Shown: positions 17,115 through 26,753, counted from the stretch's first letter. The stretch is 64,000 bases of DNA from Paenibacillus amylolyticus (GCF_029689945.1 NZ_CP121451.1:3720001-3784000); one strand, 5' to 3'. Translations and numbers: made by a program. The notes: generated from the sequence alone by a model not told the origin.

Positions 17115-18050
17115 ATGAATTCGAATCCCTACACCAATGAGCCAGAAGTGTCTTCTCTGGACGTTGGTGAGCTGTATATTTGCTATAAAAATTATGCATT
17201 TTCAATAGCTTACCGCATGCTGGGCAGTGTGGTAGAAGCTGAAGATATTGTGCAGGATTGTTTTGCGGGGATTCAGAGCACGTCTGCTCAGGATATTCGT
17301 AATCCCAAGTCCTACATCGCCAGACTCGTGGTGAACCGAAGTTTGAATCTCTTGAATTCCGCCCGCAACCAGCGGGAAAGTTATATTGGTGAGTGGCTGC
17401 CCGAGCCGCTTGGTGATAGTGAAGTGGAAAATATGCCAGAGGAAACGATCCAGAAGAAAGAGATGATATCCTACGCCTATCTGGTCATGTTGGAGAGGCT
17501 TTCACCCATGGAACGGGCTGTTTTTGTACTGCGTGAAGCGTTCCAGTATGATTATTCCGAAATAGCGGATTGGCTGGGTAAAACGGAGAGTAACTGCCGT
17601 CAAATCTTTAGCCGCGCCAGACGGAACTTGCCTGAAAGACTTCCGCCGATCAAGCAGAATGATGCGGATATGTTAGCCAAAGGCGAATTGCTGAGCCGTT
17701 TTACAACGGCTTTCCTTCGTTATGACGTCTCTGCCATGCTCGAATTATTGGCAGATCAGCCTGTATTTACAGCAGATGGCGGTGGTGTTGTGCATACTGT
17801 GATGAGAACGATGAGTGTTCACAAAGGCGTGCTTGCCCTTCTGACTTCACGGCGGGTCCTTACGCGATTGCGTGAAAGAGAATGGGTACCGATGTGGATC
17901 AATGGCGAGCTTCAACTCGCGTTGATGAAAGAGGGAGAGTTGTCCGAAGTATTCTGTTTGGAATTGGACTCTTACGGGGAGCGGATTAAGGGTGTTTACC
18001 TCGTCGTGAATCCGAACAAACTTACATCGATACACACGAAAACTCTTTGA
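17115..18050 (+). CDS. ECF41-family RNA polymerase sigma factor with SnoaL-like C-terminus
   Basis: A 311-residue extracytoplasmic-function sigma factor from ATG 17115 behind AGGAGG. Region 2 is at about 20-85 and region 4 at about 130-185 (FQYDYSEIADWLGKTESNCRQIFSRA). The linker contains WLPEP (94-98), and the long C-terminal SnoaL-like extension ends in NPNKL (299-303). In ECF41 proteins these two motifs (WLPEP, NPDKL) let the extension act as a built-in regulator, replacing an anti-sigma factor. None is encoded nearby. The NPNKL variant differs from the consensus by one residue. Confidence 0.9.
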   Translation: MNSNPYTNEPEVSSLDVGELYICYKNYAFSIAYRMLGSVVEAEDIVQDCFAGIQSTSAQDIRNPKSYIARLVVNRSLNLLNSARNQRESYIGEWLPEPLGDSEVENMPEETIQKKEMISYAYLVMLERLSPMERAVFVLREAFQYDYSEIADWLGKTESNCRQIFSRARRNLPERLPPIKQNDADMLAKGELLSRFTTAFLRYDVSAMLELLADQPVFTADGGGVVHTVMRTMSVHKGVLALLTSRRVLTRLREREWVPMWINGELQLALMKEGELSEVFCLELDSYGERIKGVYLVVNPNKLTSIHTKTL

Positions 18051-18079
18051 TTAGAACGTAAGGAGATAGTTAAACGAAT

Positions 18080-18115
18080 AAGCGACAACCTCTGTTCCGA
18101 GGATTGCCGCTTTTT
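18080..18115. terminator. Terminator between sigma factor and convergent gene
   Basis: Arms AAGCGACAACCTC (18080-18092) and GAGGATTGCCGCTT (18099-18112) pair with one mismatch and one bulge, followed by T5 on the plus strand. It sits between convergent genes and may serve both. Confidence 0.75.
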
Positions 18116-18144
18116 GCATTCGATTGGTCCTTTGCTCCACCTTA

Positions 18145-19098
18145 TCATTCAAGGGCAAATTGTTGTTCAACAGATTCAATGATTGCTCTGATTTCTGGGG
18201 TAAGTTCATGATTGTTCTCATTGAGAACCCGTAAAATCTTTTCCATGGTATCCAAAAGAACACTCTCCGTATGGGGCTCCCGCTTGGCCAAAGCTTTCTC
18301 GTAAGCCTGCTTCACCGCAGGGTCAATGGTGCGAATTTCTTCATCCGTGTACCAATCATAAGCAGGGGTATTGTCACTTCCGTAAAACAGATATTCAACA
18401 AATAACCACTGCTTCACTACTGTTGTACGATTGGAATTCGGAAAGTTGTTCAGAAAGGCTTCTTTCGCCAATGCACGCTGAATTAATTCATTCCAGGGGA
18501 TGATGATACCAGCATCTGCAGTTGTCATTTGATTGGACTCGGTAGCCATAATATCAATGTACGCGGCAATATCAGCCTTAACGAAAGGTTTGAACTTTTG
18601 GTATATCTCATAATTGATGATGGGGTAATACAAGCCTTCACTGGTTTCCAGTTTGAACCCGAGATCAGATGCTTCCTGCAGAAGCTTCTTCACTGCCGGA
18701 TCTTTAATTTCTTTGAGCAGACGACTATATGTAAGCTTCTGTTCGTAACCCATTTGTTCATGGGCTTGAGATAAGACCTGTTGAAATTGTTTCGTGTACA
18801 TTTTGTATTCTAAATCAGCCAGCTTCACGTTCTGCATATTCTCCAATTGCAAGGTCATTAATGTTGCCTGCCAAGGACTGACTTTATCGATATGATTCAT
18901 GAGATATTTACGTGCTTTAACCAGACTTTGTGTGGACTTCACTGCTTCTGTTCGATAGGTTTGAAATTGATGATACACTGCTTGGAAAGCGGGAACAGGT
19001 GCAGCCAGTATGGTTGAGGTCGTAAATGTTAAGCCAATGGCAGTACAGCCGAGAGCCATAGCCAGTAAACCGAGTTTAGCAGGTTGCTTCCATTTCAT
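18145..19098 (-). CDS. Secreted protein of unknown function
   Basis: A 317-residue protein. ATG 19098 follows AAGGGGAGG; an open frame extends 30 codons further without an RBS. The N-terminus is a signal peptide: MKWKQPAKLGLLAMALG, hydrophobic core, then AAP. The mature part is helical, with many Lys/Gln/Glu residues and repeated LLxxA/LEYxMY patterns, no cysteines and no recognised enzyme motif. It is probably exported and either free or wall-associated. Promoter and function are unassigned. Confidence 0.65.
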   Translation of the reverse strand: MKWKQPAKLGLLAMALGCTAIGLTFTTSTILAAPVPAFQAVYHQFQTYRTEAVKSTQSLVKARKYLMNHIDKVSPWQATLMTLQLENMQNVKLADLEYKMYTKQFQQVLSQAHEQMGYEQKLTYSRLLKEIKDPAVKKLLQEASDLGFKLETSEGLYYPIINYEIYQKFKPFVKADIAAYIDIMATESNQMTTADAGIIIPWNELIQRALAKEAFLNNFPNSNRTTVVKQWLFVEYLFYGSDNTPAYDWYTDEEIRTIDPAVKQAYEKALAKREPHTESVLLDTMEKILRVLNENNHELTPEIRAIIESVEQQFALE

Positions 19099-19351
19099 TC
19101 GTATACCTCCCCTTAATGAAGAAAAAGCCGTTTGAATTCTGACTCTCGCATAAGATATTTTAACGTATGTTATATGTATGATCCGCAAGCTGATTATGCA
19201 CAGGTTAGAATTTGATTAAACCAGTTTCTGGTAACTGAATCAAGAGTCTTAAGCACGAAAATTGATTGCGATTATCCAAAAAAACAGCCCCTACTACCCG
19301 AGTGGGTTATAGAGACTGTCCTATTTTCTGGTATTTGGGGCGTTGTTTTAA

Positions 19352-20008
19352 TTAATGCAGTGGTTTATTGCCAGTTGGCATCTGAGGTGCTCCGGTTGCT
19401 GGGATGTATGCCTGAAGCATCTGCTGTGTATCATTTGGTGTGAGTTGAGGCACTTGATAATAGGCGTTTTTATTCTGGAACATGAAAATTTCATAAGCCA
19501 TCTCGATAAAATGCTGGATCTGGGAAGCGATGACCCGTCGAACTGTTCCATTCGTAATCTCGCTGCAGGACATACCAAGAAGACTGGCATGTGATTTGAT
19601 CAGTCCCAGCATATGACCGCTTATCCCGGCATCCTTTACATCAGCCAAGCTCTGGTTTGGCTTTTTCGGTGCTGAGGGCTTAATGCCATATACGGGTGGT
19701 ATGATGTTGGGAATCATATAAGTTGCCGTCTCTTGATGAGGCTTCTGTCCGGATGCAAAACACTCTGCTGTCAGATTGTACTGGGATAAAATGAAGTTAT
19801 ACTGTCGGTCCAGAATGCCAATCAGTTCCTGGCTCTGTACGAATGTACGAAAGATCATATATTGATCCAGCACGTTAATCGTAGAGGCCAGAATCTCATG
19901 CACATCGAACATCTCATGGCCACCATGATTCAAGTTAGGGCTGATATTTGGATTGGTATTCAATGTGGGCCGTACTGCATTCTGTGGGTTCATGGAATTT
20001 GGATTCAT
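19352..20008 (-). CDS. CotF-like spore coat protein
   Basis: A 218-residue protein. The N-terminal Asn/Pro-rich segment is followed by a coat-F-type helical domain (about 35-180). Typical elements are DVHEILASTINVLDQYMIFR, QYNFILSQYN and later GLIKSHASLLGMSCSEITNG, TVRRVIASQIQHFIEMAYEI. The tail is Gln/Pro-rich. This places a sporulation gene in the window; expression by a late mother-cell sigma factor is expected but no promoter was assigned. Confidence 0.78.
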   Translation of the reverse strand: MNPNSMNPQNAVRPTLNTNPNISPNLNHGGHEMFDVHEILASTINVLDQYMIFRTFVQSQELIGILDRQYNFILSQYNLTAECFASGQKPHQETATYMIPNIIPPVYGIKPSAPKKPNQSLADVKDAGISGHMLGLIKSHASLLGMSCSEITNGTVRRVIASQIQHFIEMAYEIFMFQNKNAYYQVPQLTPNDTQQMLQAYIPATGAPQMPTGNKPLH

Positions 20009-20096
20009 TGTAAATTTGATTCTCCTTTGGTAAATGGTATGATTCTAGTATGCTTGAAGAGTAGTAAATTTATGTATATAAGTGAGGTTAGAATCA

Positions 20097-20807
20097 TTGA
20101 GAAAACTGAATTATATTCACATATTTATTTTCCTTAGTGTGGTCACAATAGTAACGCTGGGCTTGTACTACGTAGCCGCAGATTGGCTGGATCAGCGTTA
20201 TTTTCGCTTCCTGATCTGGAATCTGTTCTTGGGCTGGATTCCTTTTGTGTTCTCTTATGCAGCTTATATTCTAAGTCATGTGAAATGGAGAGGTGCTGTA
20301 TGGCTTGCAGTCGCAAGTGGACTGCTATGGTTGTTATTTTTCCCGAATTCTTCGTATATCGTTACGGATCTGGTTCATCTGACAGCGAGAAGTTCCCGGT
20401 ATTATGGTGGGAATGGGGTGGACTACACGTACTGGTACGACTTAAGTGTTGTATTAATGTTTGTTTGGACAGGACTCCTGCTTGGATTCCTTTCAATGTA
20501 TCAGCTTCAGGAAGTGATTTATCACCGCATTGGACGCTGGGCATCATGGATCTTTGTTCTGGCCGGCTGTGCTCTGGGAAGTTACGGCGTATTGCTTGGA
20601 CGTGTATATCGACTGAATAGCTGGGATGCACTGACGAACCGCGAGACACTAATTGAGCTGATGCATGAAAGTGTAAGCCGCCCGTCTCTTGCGTTTTGCC
20701 TGTTTTTTGGCACGTTTATCATCACAATCTATGCCACTCTATACTATCTGATCAATACAAGGTCTCCCCGTGAAATGAAGAAGATTACAGGAAGTCCTGA
20801 GGTATAA
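20097..20807 (+). CDS. DUF1361 integral membrane protein
   Basis: About 236 residues with six or so membrane helices. Diagnostic DUF1361 segments are FLIWNLFLGWIPFVFS, WLLFFPNSSYIVTDLVHL and VLLGRVYRLNSWD. TTG 20097 is favoured because GTGAGG at 20082 serves as the RBS; a GTG start at 20082 would use the RBS itself. Function of the family is unknown; it is confined to the membrane. A strong terminator follows, so the gene is monocistronic. Confidence 0.82.
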   Translation: MRKLNYIHIFIFLSVVTIVTLGLYYVAADWLDQRYFRFLIWNLFLGWIPFVFSYAAYILSHVKWRGAVWLAVASGLLWLLFFPNSSYIVTDLVHLTARSSRYYGGNGVDYTYWYDLSVVLMFVWTGLLLGFLSMYQLQEVIYHRIGRWASWIFVLAGCALGSYGVLLGRVYRLNSWDALTNRETLIELMHESVSRPSLAFCLFFGTFIITIYATLYYLINTRSPREMKKITGSPEV

Positions 20808-20875
20808 CACAAGCGGAACAAGTAGTTGAACAGCATTTGGTCATCCGAACACCTACCTGATTTTAGTTGTATGAT

Positions 20876-20916
20876 GAAGGGTTATTTCCTTTTATAAGGA
20901 AGTAATCCTTCTTTTT
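20876..20916 (+). terminator. Terminator after DUF1361 gene
   Basis: A 16-pair stem with two wobbles (20876-20891 with 20896-20911), four-base loop TTAT, then T5. Confidence 0.85.
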
Positions 20917-21004
20917 ATGAAAATGAGGCAGGTATGCAGGATGATATAACGAAGAAATAAGAATGAGAATGTAATGAATACATAGACAAGTAGGTGAACA
21001 ACAC

Positions 21005-22027
21005 ATGTTAAATGCAGTAGAACTGACAACAAAAGTAGAAGAAGTCATGGACCACGTGAATTTTTCGGGTGTTGTCTTACTCCGGCAAGCCGGGAGGACC
21101 CTTCTGAATATGAAACGTGGTTATGCGAATCGCAGTGAGGAGCTTGCCAATCAGGTGGATACACGCTTCGGTATTGCATCAGGATGCAAGATTTTCACGG
21201 CAGTGAGTATATGCCAACTCATTGAAGCGGGGAAGTTGTCTGTTGACTCCAAGCTGAACGAGGTGTTGGATATGGAGTTTCCGCTATGGGACGAAGGAAT
21301 TACCATTCATCAGTTGTTAACACATACGTCAGGCATTCCGGATTATTTCGATGAAGAAGTAATGGATGACTTTTCAGAATTGTGGAAAGACAGACCGGTT
21401 TACGTGATGCGGCGTTTAAGTGACTTTCTGCCCATGTTTCAGCATCTGCCGATGAAGTCTGCTCCGGGTGAACATTTTCACTACAACAATGCGGGTTTCA
21501 TTGTGCTGGGGCTTCTCGTGGAGCAGGTTTCAGGACTGGCGTTTACAGATTATGTGGAAGAGCACATTTTCAAACCGTGTGGCATGAAAGACTCGGGTTA
21601 TTTCTTAACAGATCGGCTGCCGCGGAATACCGCTTTAGGGTATATTGATCATGAAGATGGCTCATGGAACACCAATATGTTTTCCATTCCTGTCAAAGGT
21701 GGATCAGATGGGGGAGCATATGTTACGGCACCGGACATGATTCGGTTCTGGGAGGCATTGCTGGGTCACCAATTGTTAAAGGCAGAGACAACACGTCAGC
21801 TATTAACTCCACATGCTCATCAAGAGGATGAAGAGTACTATGGGCAGGGGATCTGGATTGACCGCAAGGGGGAAGACATTTTCAAATATCATGTTATGGG
21901 GTTCGATCCAGGGGTGTCGTTCATGTCTTCGGTGTATCCCGACTATGATCTGCAACTGGTTGTGGTCTCTAATCAAGAGTCTGGCCCATATCCAATAACA
22001 GTGGCCATCGAAGAAGCATTCGTATGA
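21005..22027 (+). CDS. Serine hydrolase, beta-lactamase/penicillin-binding fold
   Basis: A 340-residue cytosolic-looking member of the class C beta-lactamase-related family (PF00144). The catalytic SxxK is S-G-C-K in GIASGCKIF, and the second motif Y-N-N follows in HFHYNNAGF. GGSDGGAYVTAPDM and a C-terminal HVMGFDPGVS region complete the fold, where the third motif is HxG-like. There is no signal peptide. Such proteins act as esterases, peptidases or D-amino-acid hydrolases; the substrate cannot be told. A divergently unrelated paralogue lies convergent at 22119. Confidence 0.85.
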   Translation: MLNAVELTTKVEEVMDHVNFSGVVLLRQAGRTLLNMKRGYANRSEELANQVDTRFGIASGCKIFTAVSICQLIEAGKLSVDSKLNEVLDMEFPLWDEGITIHQLLTHTSGIPDYFDEEVMDDFSELWKDRPVYVMRRLSDFLPMFQHLPMKSAPGEHFHYNNAGFIVLGLLVEQVSGLAFTDYVEEHIFKPCGMKDSGYFLTDRLPRNTALGYIDHEDGSWNTNMFSIPVKGGSDGGAYVTAPDMIRFWEALLGHQLLKAETTRQLLTPHAHQEDEEYYGQGIWIDRKGEDIFKYHVMGFDPGVSFMSSVYPDYDLQLVVVSNQESGPYPITVAIEEAFV

Positions 22028-22118
22028 CTAATAAACCCTCAGCTTATGGGCTGGTTAAGCCTTCATAGGTTGGGGGTTCATGGGTCTAACCATGGATCGA
22101 ACTAGATAAAAGTACAGC

Positions 22119-23105
22119 TTACTTGTGTACCATTTTCCATAATTCAGGAGCCATTAAACGAGGGAAAACATCCAGCGGAGGTTTCTCTTTCTTTCGTTTG
22201 TCATTGGTTAACACGGTAACGAGTTCAAGCTCTGGCACAATATATACATACTGACCACCGAATCCTCGCGCGTAATAGTAAGGAAGATTGGATTGAGTGT
22301 CTTCAATAACACGATCTTCCGTTGCAGACCGTTCATTCGGATAGACATCCACCCACCAATGCCAAGCATAACTGCCGTAATTCGGTGGAGGAACGGTGAT
22401 GTAAGGCTGCGTAGAACGGGTGACGAGATGACTTGAAATGAGAGATTTACCCTCCCACATGCCTTGCTGTAAAAAGAGCTGGCCGAATTTCAGCAGATCC
22501 GTGGGCAACATCTTCATACCAAATCCGCCAGTATGGACGCCTTGAGGGTCACTTTCCCACTCGTAATCCTTAATTCCCAGCGCGCCAAAGAGATATCGTT
22601 CTGCAAACTCGGCTACATTCATGCCTGCATTTTGCATCAGGATGGCCGATAGAATCTGTGACACTCCTGAGTTGTACTCCATATATGTACCCGGTTCATG
22701 GCTTAAGCGTTGTTCCAACGCAAAATTCACCCAATGATCGGTGCGGGTCATGCGAGGGAATGAATTTTGTCCACCGAACTCATCCCAATTGAATCCGGCT
22801 GTCATGGTGAGCAGCTGTTCCAGTGTAATTGCTGGTTTGCGTGGGTCAGGATCGGATGTCAACTGTGGGAAAAAGGTGGAGATTGGGGTTGATGCCTCGG
22901 GCAACAAGCCTTTATCCATCGCGATACAGATGAGTGCGGAGAGCACACTCTTGGTACATGAATTGATTTTTGCAATATCGTTCGCAGCCTCTTGGTTGCG
23001 GTAATGTTCGTACATGATCTCACCGCGTACGCTGACAAGGCAGCTTCGTAGATCCAGCGGTGGAATGATCTGTTGTAACTTGGATGACAGTAATGAAGGA
23101 TTCAT
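22119..23105 (-). CDS. Serine hydrolase, beta-lactamase fold
   Basis: A 328-residue beta-lactamase-family hydrolase. SxxK is S-C-T-K in INSCTKSVLSALIC; the Tyr motif is YNSG in YMEYNSGVSQILS; the third motif region is GFGGQYVYIVPE. No signal peptide was seen. Conserved LEQLLTMTAGFNWDE fits the esterase-type subgroup. It is convergent with another serine hydrolase, but the two proteins are only distantly alike, so this is not a recent duplication. The 91-bp gap contains only a weak GC-rich hairpin. Confidence 0.85.
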   Translation of the reverse strand: MNPSLLSSKLQQIIPPLDLRSCLVSVRGEIMYEHYRNQEAANDIAKINSCTKSVLSALICIAMDKGLLPEASTPISTFFPQLTSDPDPRKPAITLEQLLTMTAGFNWDEFGGQNSFPRMTRTDHWVNFALEQRLSHEPGTYMEYNSGVSQILSAILMQNAGMNVAEFAERYLFGALGIKDYEWESDPQGVHTGGFGMKMLPTDLLKFGQLFLQQGMWEGKSLISSHLVTRSTQPYITVPPPNYGSYAWHWWVDVYPNERSATEDRVIEDTQSNLPYYYARGFGGQYVYIVPELELVTVLTNDKRKKEKPPLDVFPRLMAPELWKMVHK

Positions 23106-23271
23106 AGTGTCCTTTCTGTACGGTTGATTTGGTGGAAATAGGTGTCCATTATCTTAGCATACTCCTGAGGTTGGGCTCAACAAGCGTTAATGTTTTGATT
23201 GAAAAATCAGCTTGTAAAAGCTGCGCGTTCATAGTGTGAGTAGTATATTTCAGAAGTAAGGGTGGTATATC

Positions 23272-24057
23272 ATGCTTCAACAGTTACTGACTTATTTTAA
23301 GGCAAATCCTGAATTCTCAATCGTTACCACTATTGTTTGTACAGCTATTATCTGGCTTTATAAAGAGTTTAAAGTCATGATTGAAAGAGATAATCAAAAT
23401 AAACTGGCAAGGATACAGAAGCGGATGGACTCATACATCAAAGTTGAGGCTGCCATAGCTAGTATTTTAGCTCAACCCGGCAATGTAGGAGTGCTTCAGA
23501 ACTTATACGATAAATTTGGTGAATGTAGTTCTTACTTTTCCGAAGATATACGTGTTTTGATAAGAGAGTATTACACGAGGCAAGATGTTGCCAACTTAGT
23601 AACGATTATGAGTTTTATAAAAATTGAAATTGGAAAGTTAGATAGCCAAAGAAATAAAATAGAATCTCAAGATGTCTCGGGCGATGATTTTGACTCCATT
23701 CTTCGTTTATACAGACCCTTGAAACCCATTTTACTTATTTTTTTGTTGTTCTTTGTTACTATATGGTTCCTATTGCTTGCTTTATTAGAGAACAATATAT
23801 GGAATAGATTATATTTAGGAACTAGTTTTGTAACAACATCACTCAGTGTTATGTTTTTGTTCGCGGTTGTTGTAGTCTGGAAGAATGGTGAGTTATATAT
23901 TAGAGGGAAATTAGAATCTTCTCTTAAACTCAGTATGTTGTTTTCTCCTCTATTAATACTTCTTGATTGGAGATTGTCTGTTCTGTCATTAATTATTCAA
24001 ATTATGGCAGGTATACTGATAGCTAGGAGTATGAAAACAAGACTGATTGTAGTGTAA
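23272..24057 (+). CDS. Membrane protein of unknown function
   Basis: A 261-residue protein. One N-terminal helix (about 17-30) is followed by a helical cytoplasmic region rich in Lys/Arg/Gln (about 35-140). Three or four C-terminal membrane helices (about 155-178, 185-205, 220-257) follow. No motif was recognised. The gene is AT-rich compared with its neighbours, as are those at 27513 and 27990, which hints at a shared origin. The ankyrin gene starts 30 nt downstream behind its own AGGAGGGT, so the two are likely co-transcribed. Confidence 0.65.
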   Translation: MLQQLLTYFKANPEFSIVTTIVCTAIIWLYKEFKVMIERDNQNKLARIQKRMDSYIKVEAAIASILAQPGNVGVLQNLYDKFGECSSYFSEDIRVLIREYYTRQDVANLVTIMSFIKIEIGKLDSQRNKIESQDVSGDDFDSILRLYRPLKPILLIFLLFFVTIWFLLLALLENNIWNRLYLGTSFVTTSLSVMFLFAVVVVWKNGELYIRGKLESSLKLSMLFSPLLILLDWRLSVLSLIIQIMAGILIARSMKTRLIVV

Positions 24058-24086
24058 AAGTAATAAAATATCAGGAGGGTACACCT

Positions 24087-25154
24087 ATGTTCAAAATCGG
24101 AAATCAAGGATCGTTCAAAACGCTTCCTGAGCATGCCAGGGCAATATATGAGGGAGATACCGGTGCTGTAGAACAATTCATTAAACAGGGCATGGATCTC
24201 GAAGAAGAGATTACGCTCAGTAAATACATAGCATTGACGCCACTCGACCTTGCCTTAATCTGCAATCAACCAGAAGTGGTTAAGTTGTTGGTCGAGCATG
24301 GAGTTAATCTCAATGTGAAAAATAATTCGGCGATCCTGAAGGCCGTTAGATACTGTGGAGCAGAAATGGTGCGATACCTGTACCAGCAAGGTGCCAAGTT
24401 AAATGGACTTAATCGGGTCAAATCCAGTGCATATGATGAGGCCTACTATGGTAACAAAAAGAATATAACCGTGCTGAATGAACTCGGGTTGGATATTCGA
24501 AAATATGGAGGCAAAACGTTACGCAAAGCAGTTGCTGATCACGATATGAAGACAGTCCAGTACTTGCTGGAGCAGGGAGTAGACATCAATTACAATGAAC
24601 CGGACATGGTATATCCGTACAAAGCCACACCGCTCACGGTAGCTGCACGACTTGATAACATGAAGATGGTTCGATATCTGGTGGACCAGGGAGCAGATGT
24701 GACTATCCAGGAGAAGGATGGGGAACGAGCGTACACGATTGCAGTGAGTCAGAAGAATGAAGAAATGGCTGAATATCTAAAGGGACATGAACCTCAAGAG
24801 TTCCATGATATGAGCAACAAATTGCATGCATTAAAGTCTTATAAACTGCCACAGCAACTCATTGATTTTCTAACCGGCGCTCTCAGAAGAATAGACTTGC
24901 CAGAAAATGAATCAGGCATCCGATATATAGAATTCTTTCATCTGATTGATACCATGGAGATGAAAATGGGCAGGCAGAAGCTGCTGCGTATATCCTCGAA
25001 CATTGATCAATACTCACATATCCTGATTGTCTGGAATCCGAGCAAAAAAATGATTGGATATGCAGATATTGAACATCAAGAACATGGAACGATAGCTACA
25101 TTTGAAGATTTCATGTTAAATCCGGCTAGAGCCATAGAGGATATCCTGAATTGA
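24087..25154 (+). CDS. Ankyrin-repeat protein with SUKH-like C-terminal region
   Basis: A 355-residue protein. Residues about 15-230 hold five to six ankyrin units, for example TPLDLALICNQPEVVKLLVE, TPLTVAARLDNMKMVRYLVD and AYTIAVSQKNEEMAEYLKG. The C-terminal about 120 residues form a separate alpha/beta region ending YADIEHQEHGTIATFEDFML. Its pattern (hydrophobic strands, acidic turns, final FxxFL helix) resembles SMI1/KNR4-type domains, but weakly. Ankyrin repeats bind proteins. It precedes the sigma-W-type SPFH operon but is separated from it by a terminator. Confidence 0.78.
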   Translation: MFKIGNQGSFKTLPEHARAIYEGDTGAVEQFIKQGMDLEEEITLSKYIALTPLDLALICNQPEVVKLLVEHGVNLNVKNNSAILKAVRYCGAEMVRYLYQQGAKLNGLNRVKSSAYDEAYYGNKKNITVLNELGLDIRKYGGKTLRKAVADHDMKTVQYLLEQGVDINYNEPDMVYPYKATPLTVAARLDNMKMVRYLVDQGADVTIQEKDGERAYTIAVSQKNEEMAEYLKGHEPQEFHDMSNKLHALKSYKLPQQLIDFLTGALRRIDLPENESGIRYIEFFHLIDTMEMKMGRQKLLRISSNIDQYSHILIVWNPSKKMIGYADIEHQEHGTIATFEDFMLNPARAIEDILN

Positions 25155-25184
25155 ATTAGATGGAGTATACATGAGATTTGCATG

Positions 25185-25220
25185 AACCTCTTTCCTATGA
25201 TCATATGGAAGAGGTTTTTT
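25185..25220 (+). terminator. Terminator after ankyrin gene
   Basis: AACCTCTTTCC (25185-25195) pairs GGAAGAGGTT (25207-25216) with one bulge, followed by T6. Confidence 0.8.
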
Positions 25221-25257
25221 ACTATGATAGAAATCCGAATATAGGAAAATTATCATA

Positions 25258-25283
25258 TGAAACATGAACTATGCTAGTGCGTA
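25258..25283 (+). promoter_or_regulatory. Sigma-W-type ECF promoter
   Basis: TGAAAC (25258-25263), exactly 16 bp, then CGTA (25280-25283): a perfect match to the Bacillus sigma-W consensus TGAAAC-N16-CGTA. It lies about 160 bp upstream of the SPFH gene. In B. subtilis the ydjGHI/pspA genes, which include an SPFH and a zinc-ribbon protein, are in the sigma-W regulon. Confidence 0.75.
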
Positions 25284-25443
25284 ATAAGGTTAGAAATGGT
25301 AAAATATCAATGCCTAAACATGGAAATAAGTTAATGAAAGATTATTTAAGATTTTTTAATAGGAAATGGTGTAGAATCAGCGTTTTAGCAAAAGTACTTC
25401 TATGCAAATTATAGCAATCTAATAGTGAATTGAGGAAATGAAC

Positions 25444-26751
25444 ATGGCGATTATTGACGTAATTAAGTATGATGGCTCACCTGATGTGTTTGCTTGGAAA
25501 CATCCCGAGACTGAGTTGGGAACATGGACCCAGTTGATCGTGAATCAATCTCAACAAGCAATTCTCTTTAAGGATGGAAGAGCGCTTGATATGTTTGGAC
25601 CAGGAAGGCATACGCTGAGTACTGCGAATATCCCGATCTTGAACCGGCTCGTTAACCTCCCGTTCGGAGGAAAGTCACCTTTTGCAGCAGAAGTCTGGTA
25701 TGTCAATCAAGTTAGCGCATTAGACGTTAAATGGGGAACAGCGAATCCGATTCAGATCCAGGATCCAAAGTATAATATTATTGTTCCCGTAAGAACATTT
25801 GGACAAATGGGAATTAGAATCTCGGATTCACGAAAGTTTCTGGTCAAGCTTGTGGGGACATTGCCGGAGTTTAACCAAGTTAGTATGATTAATTACTTCC
25901 GTGGGCTAATTATCATGAATATTAACTCCATGTTGTCATCATATCTAATACATAGAAAAGTAAGTGTTCTGGAGATCAACGCATATATCGCCGAGATATC
26001 ACGACATTTTGCAGATACGATCGCTTCTACTTTTGAAGAATTTGGTATTGAGTTAATCAACCTGTATATTCACAATGTCAATCTGCCCGAAGAAGACCCT
26101 TCCGTCATTCGATTAAGGGAAGCGTTGGCACGCAAAGCTGAGATGGATATTATTGGGTACACATATCAGCAAGAACGTTCGTTTGATACGCTTGAAGGTG
26201 CAGCCAAAAATGAAGGAAGCATGCAATCGGATATCATGGGTGCAGGGCTTGGTATGGGTATGGGGGTTGGTCTGGGTGGTTCTTTCAGTAGCGAAATGTC
26301 CCAGATGTCTAAAGTGATGTCGACTAAGGAAACACCTGCGGTAACCATATGTAAGCAATGTCATCATCCTAACCAGGAGAACAGCTCGTTTTGCAGCAAA
26401 TGCGGCAATTCATTAACCGAAAAATCCGCAGCAACAACAGATTGCAACAATTGTGGACATGCTTTGCCAAAGGGAACCAAATTCTGTCCTAACTGTGGTG
26501 ACAAATACCATGCATGTCCATCCTGTGGAGCGGATAATGCAGAGAACGCATTGGAATGTATTCAATGTCATCAACCGATGCCTAGCCCATGTCCTAACTG
26601 TAACCATATGAATTCCGGTCATACCAAATTCTGTGGCAACTGTGGCACAAGTTTAAGCTTGAAATGCAGTCGGTGCCAACATGAAGTAAAACCCGGCCAG
26701 AAGTTCTGTCTTGATTGCGGAAACAATCTGCAAGAAGGAGGACAGGCATAG
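25444..26751 (+). CDS. SPFH-domain protein with five tandem zinc ribbons
   Basis: A 435-residue protein related to B. subtilis YdjI. ATG 25444 is chosen because GAGGA ends seven bases upstream; ATG 25438 is too close. An SPFH/band-7-like domain covers about 15-220 (start MAIIDVIKYDGSPDVFAWK). It is followed by a Gly/Met-rich linker (about 262-290) and five CxxC-x(10-13)-CxxC ribbons (about 300-430) spaced about 25 residues apart. SPFH proteins scaffold membrane microdomains; YdjI recruits PspA to damaged membrane. The perfect sigma-W-type promoter upstream supports an envelope-stress role. Five ribbons is unusual. Confidence 0.85.
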   Translation: MAIIDVIKYDGSPDVFAWKHPETELGTWTQLIVNQSQQAILFKDGRALDMFGPGRHTLSTANIPILNRLVNLPFGGKSPFAAEVWYVNQVSALDVKWGTANPIQIQDPKYNIIVPVRTFGQMGIRISDSRKFLVKLVGTLPEFNQVSMINYFRGLIIMNINSMLSSYLIHRKVSVLEINAYIAEISRHFADTIASTFEEFGIELINLYIHNVNLPEEDPSVIRLREALARKAEMDIIGYTYQQERSFDTLEGAAKNEGSMQSDIMGAGLGMGMGVGLGGSFSSEMSQMSKVMSTKETPAVTICKQCHHPNQENSSFCSKCGNSLTEKSAATTDCNNCGHALPKGTKFCPNCGDKYHACPSCGADNAENALECIQCHQPMPSPCPNCNHMNSGHTKFCGNCGTSLSLKCSRCQHEVKPGQKFCLDCGNNLQEGGQA

Positions 26752-26753
26752 TG

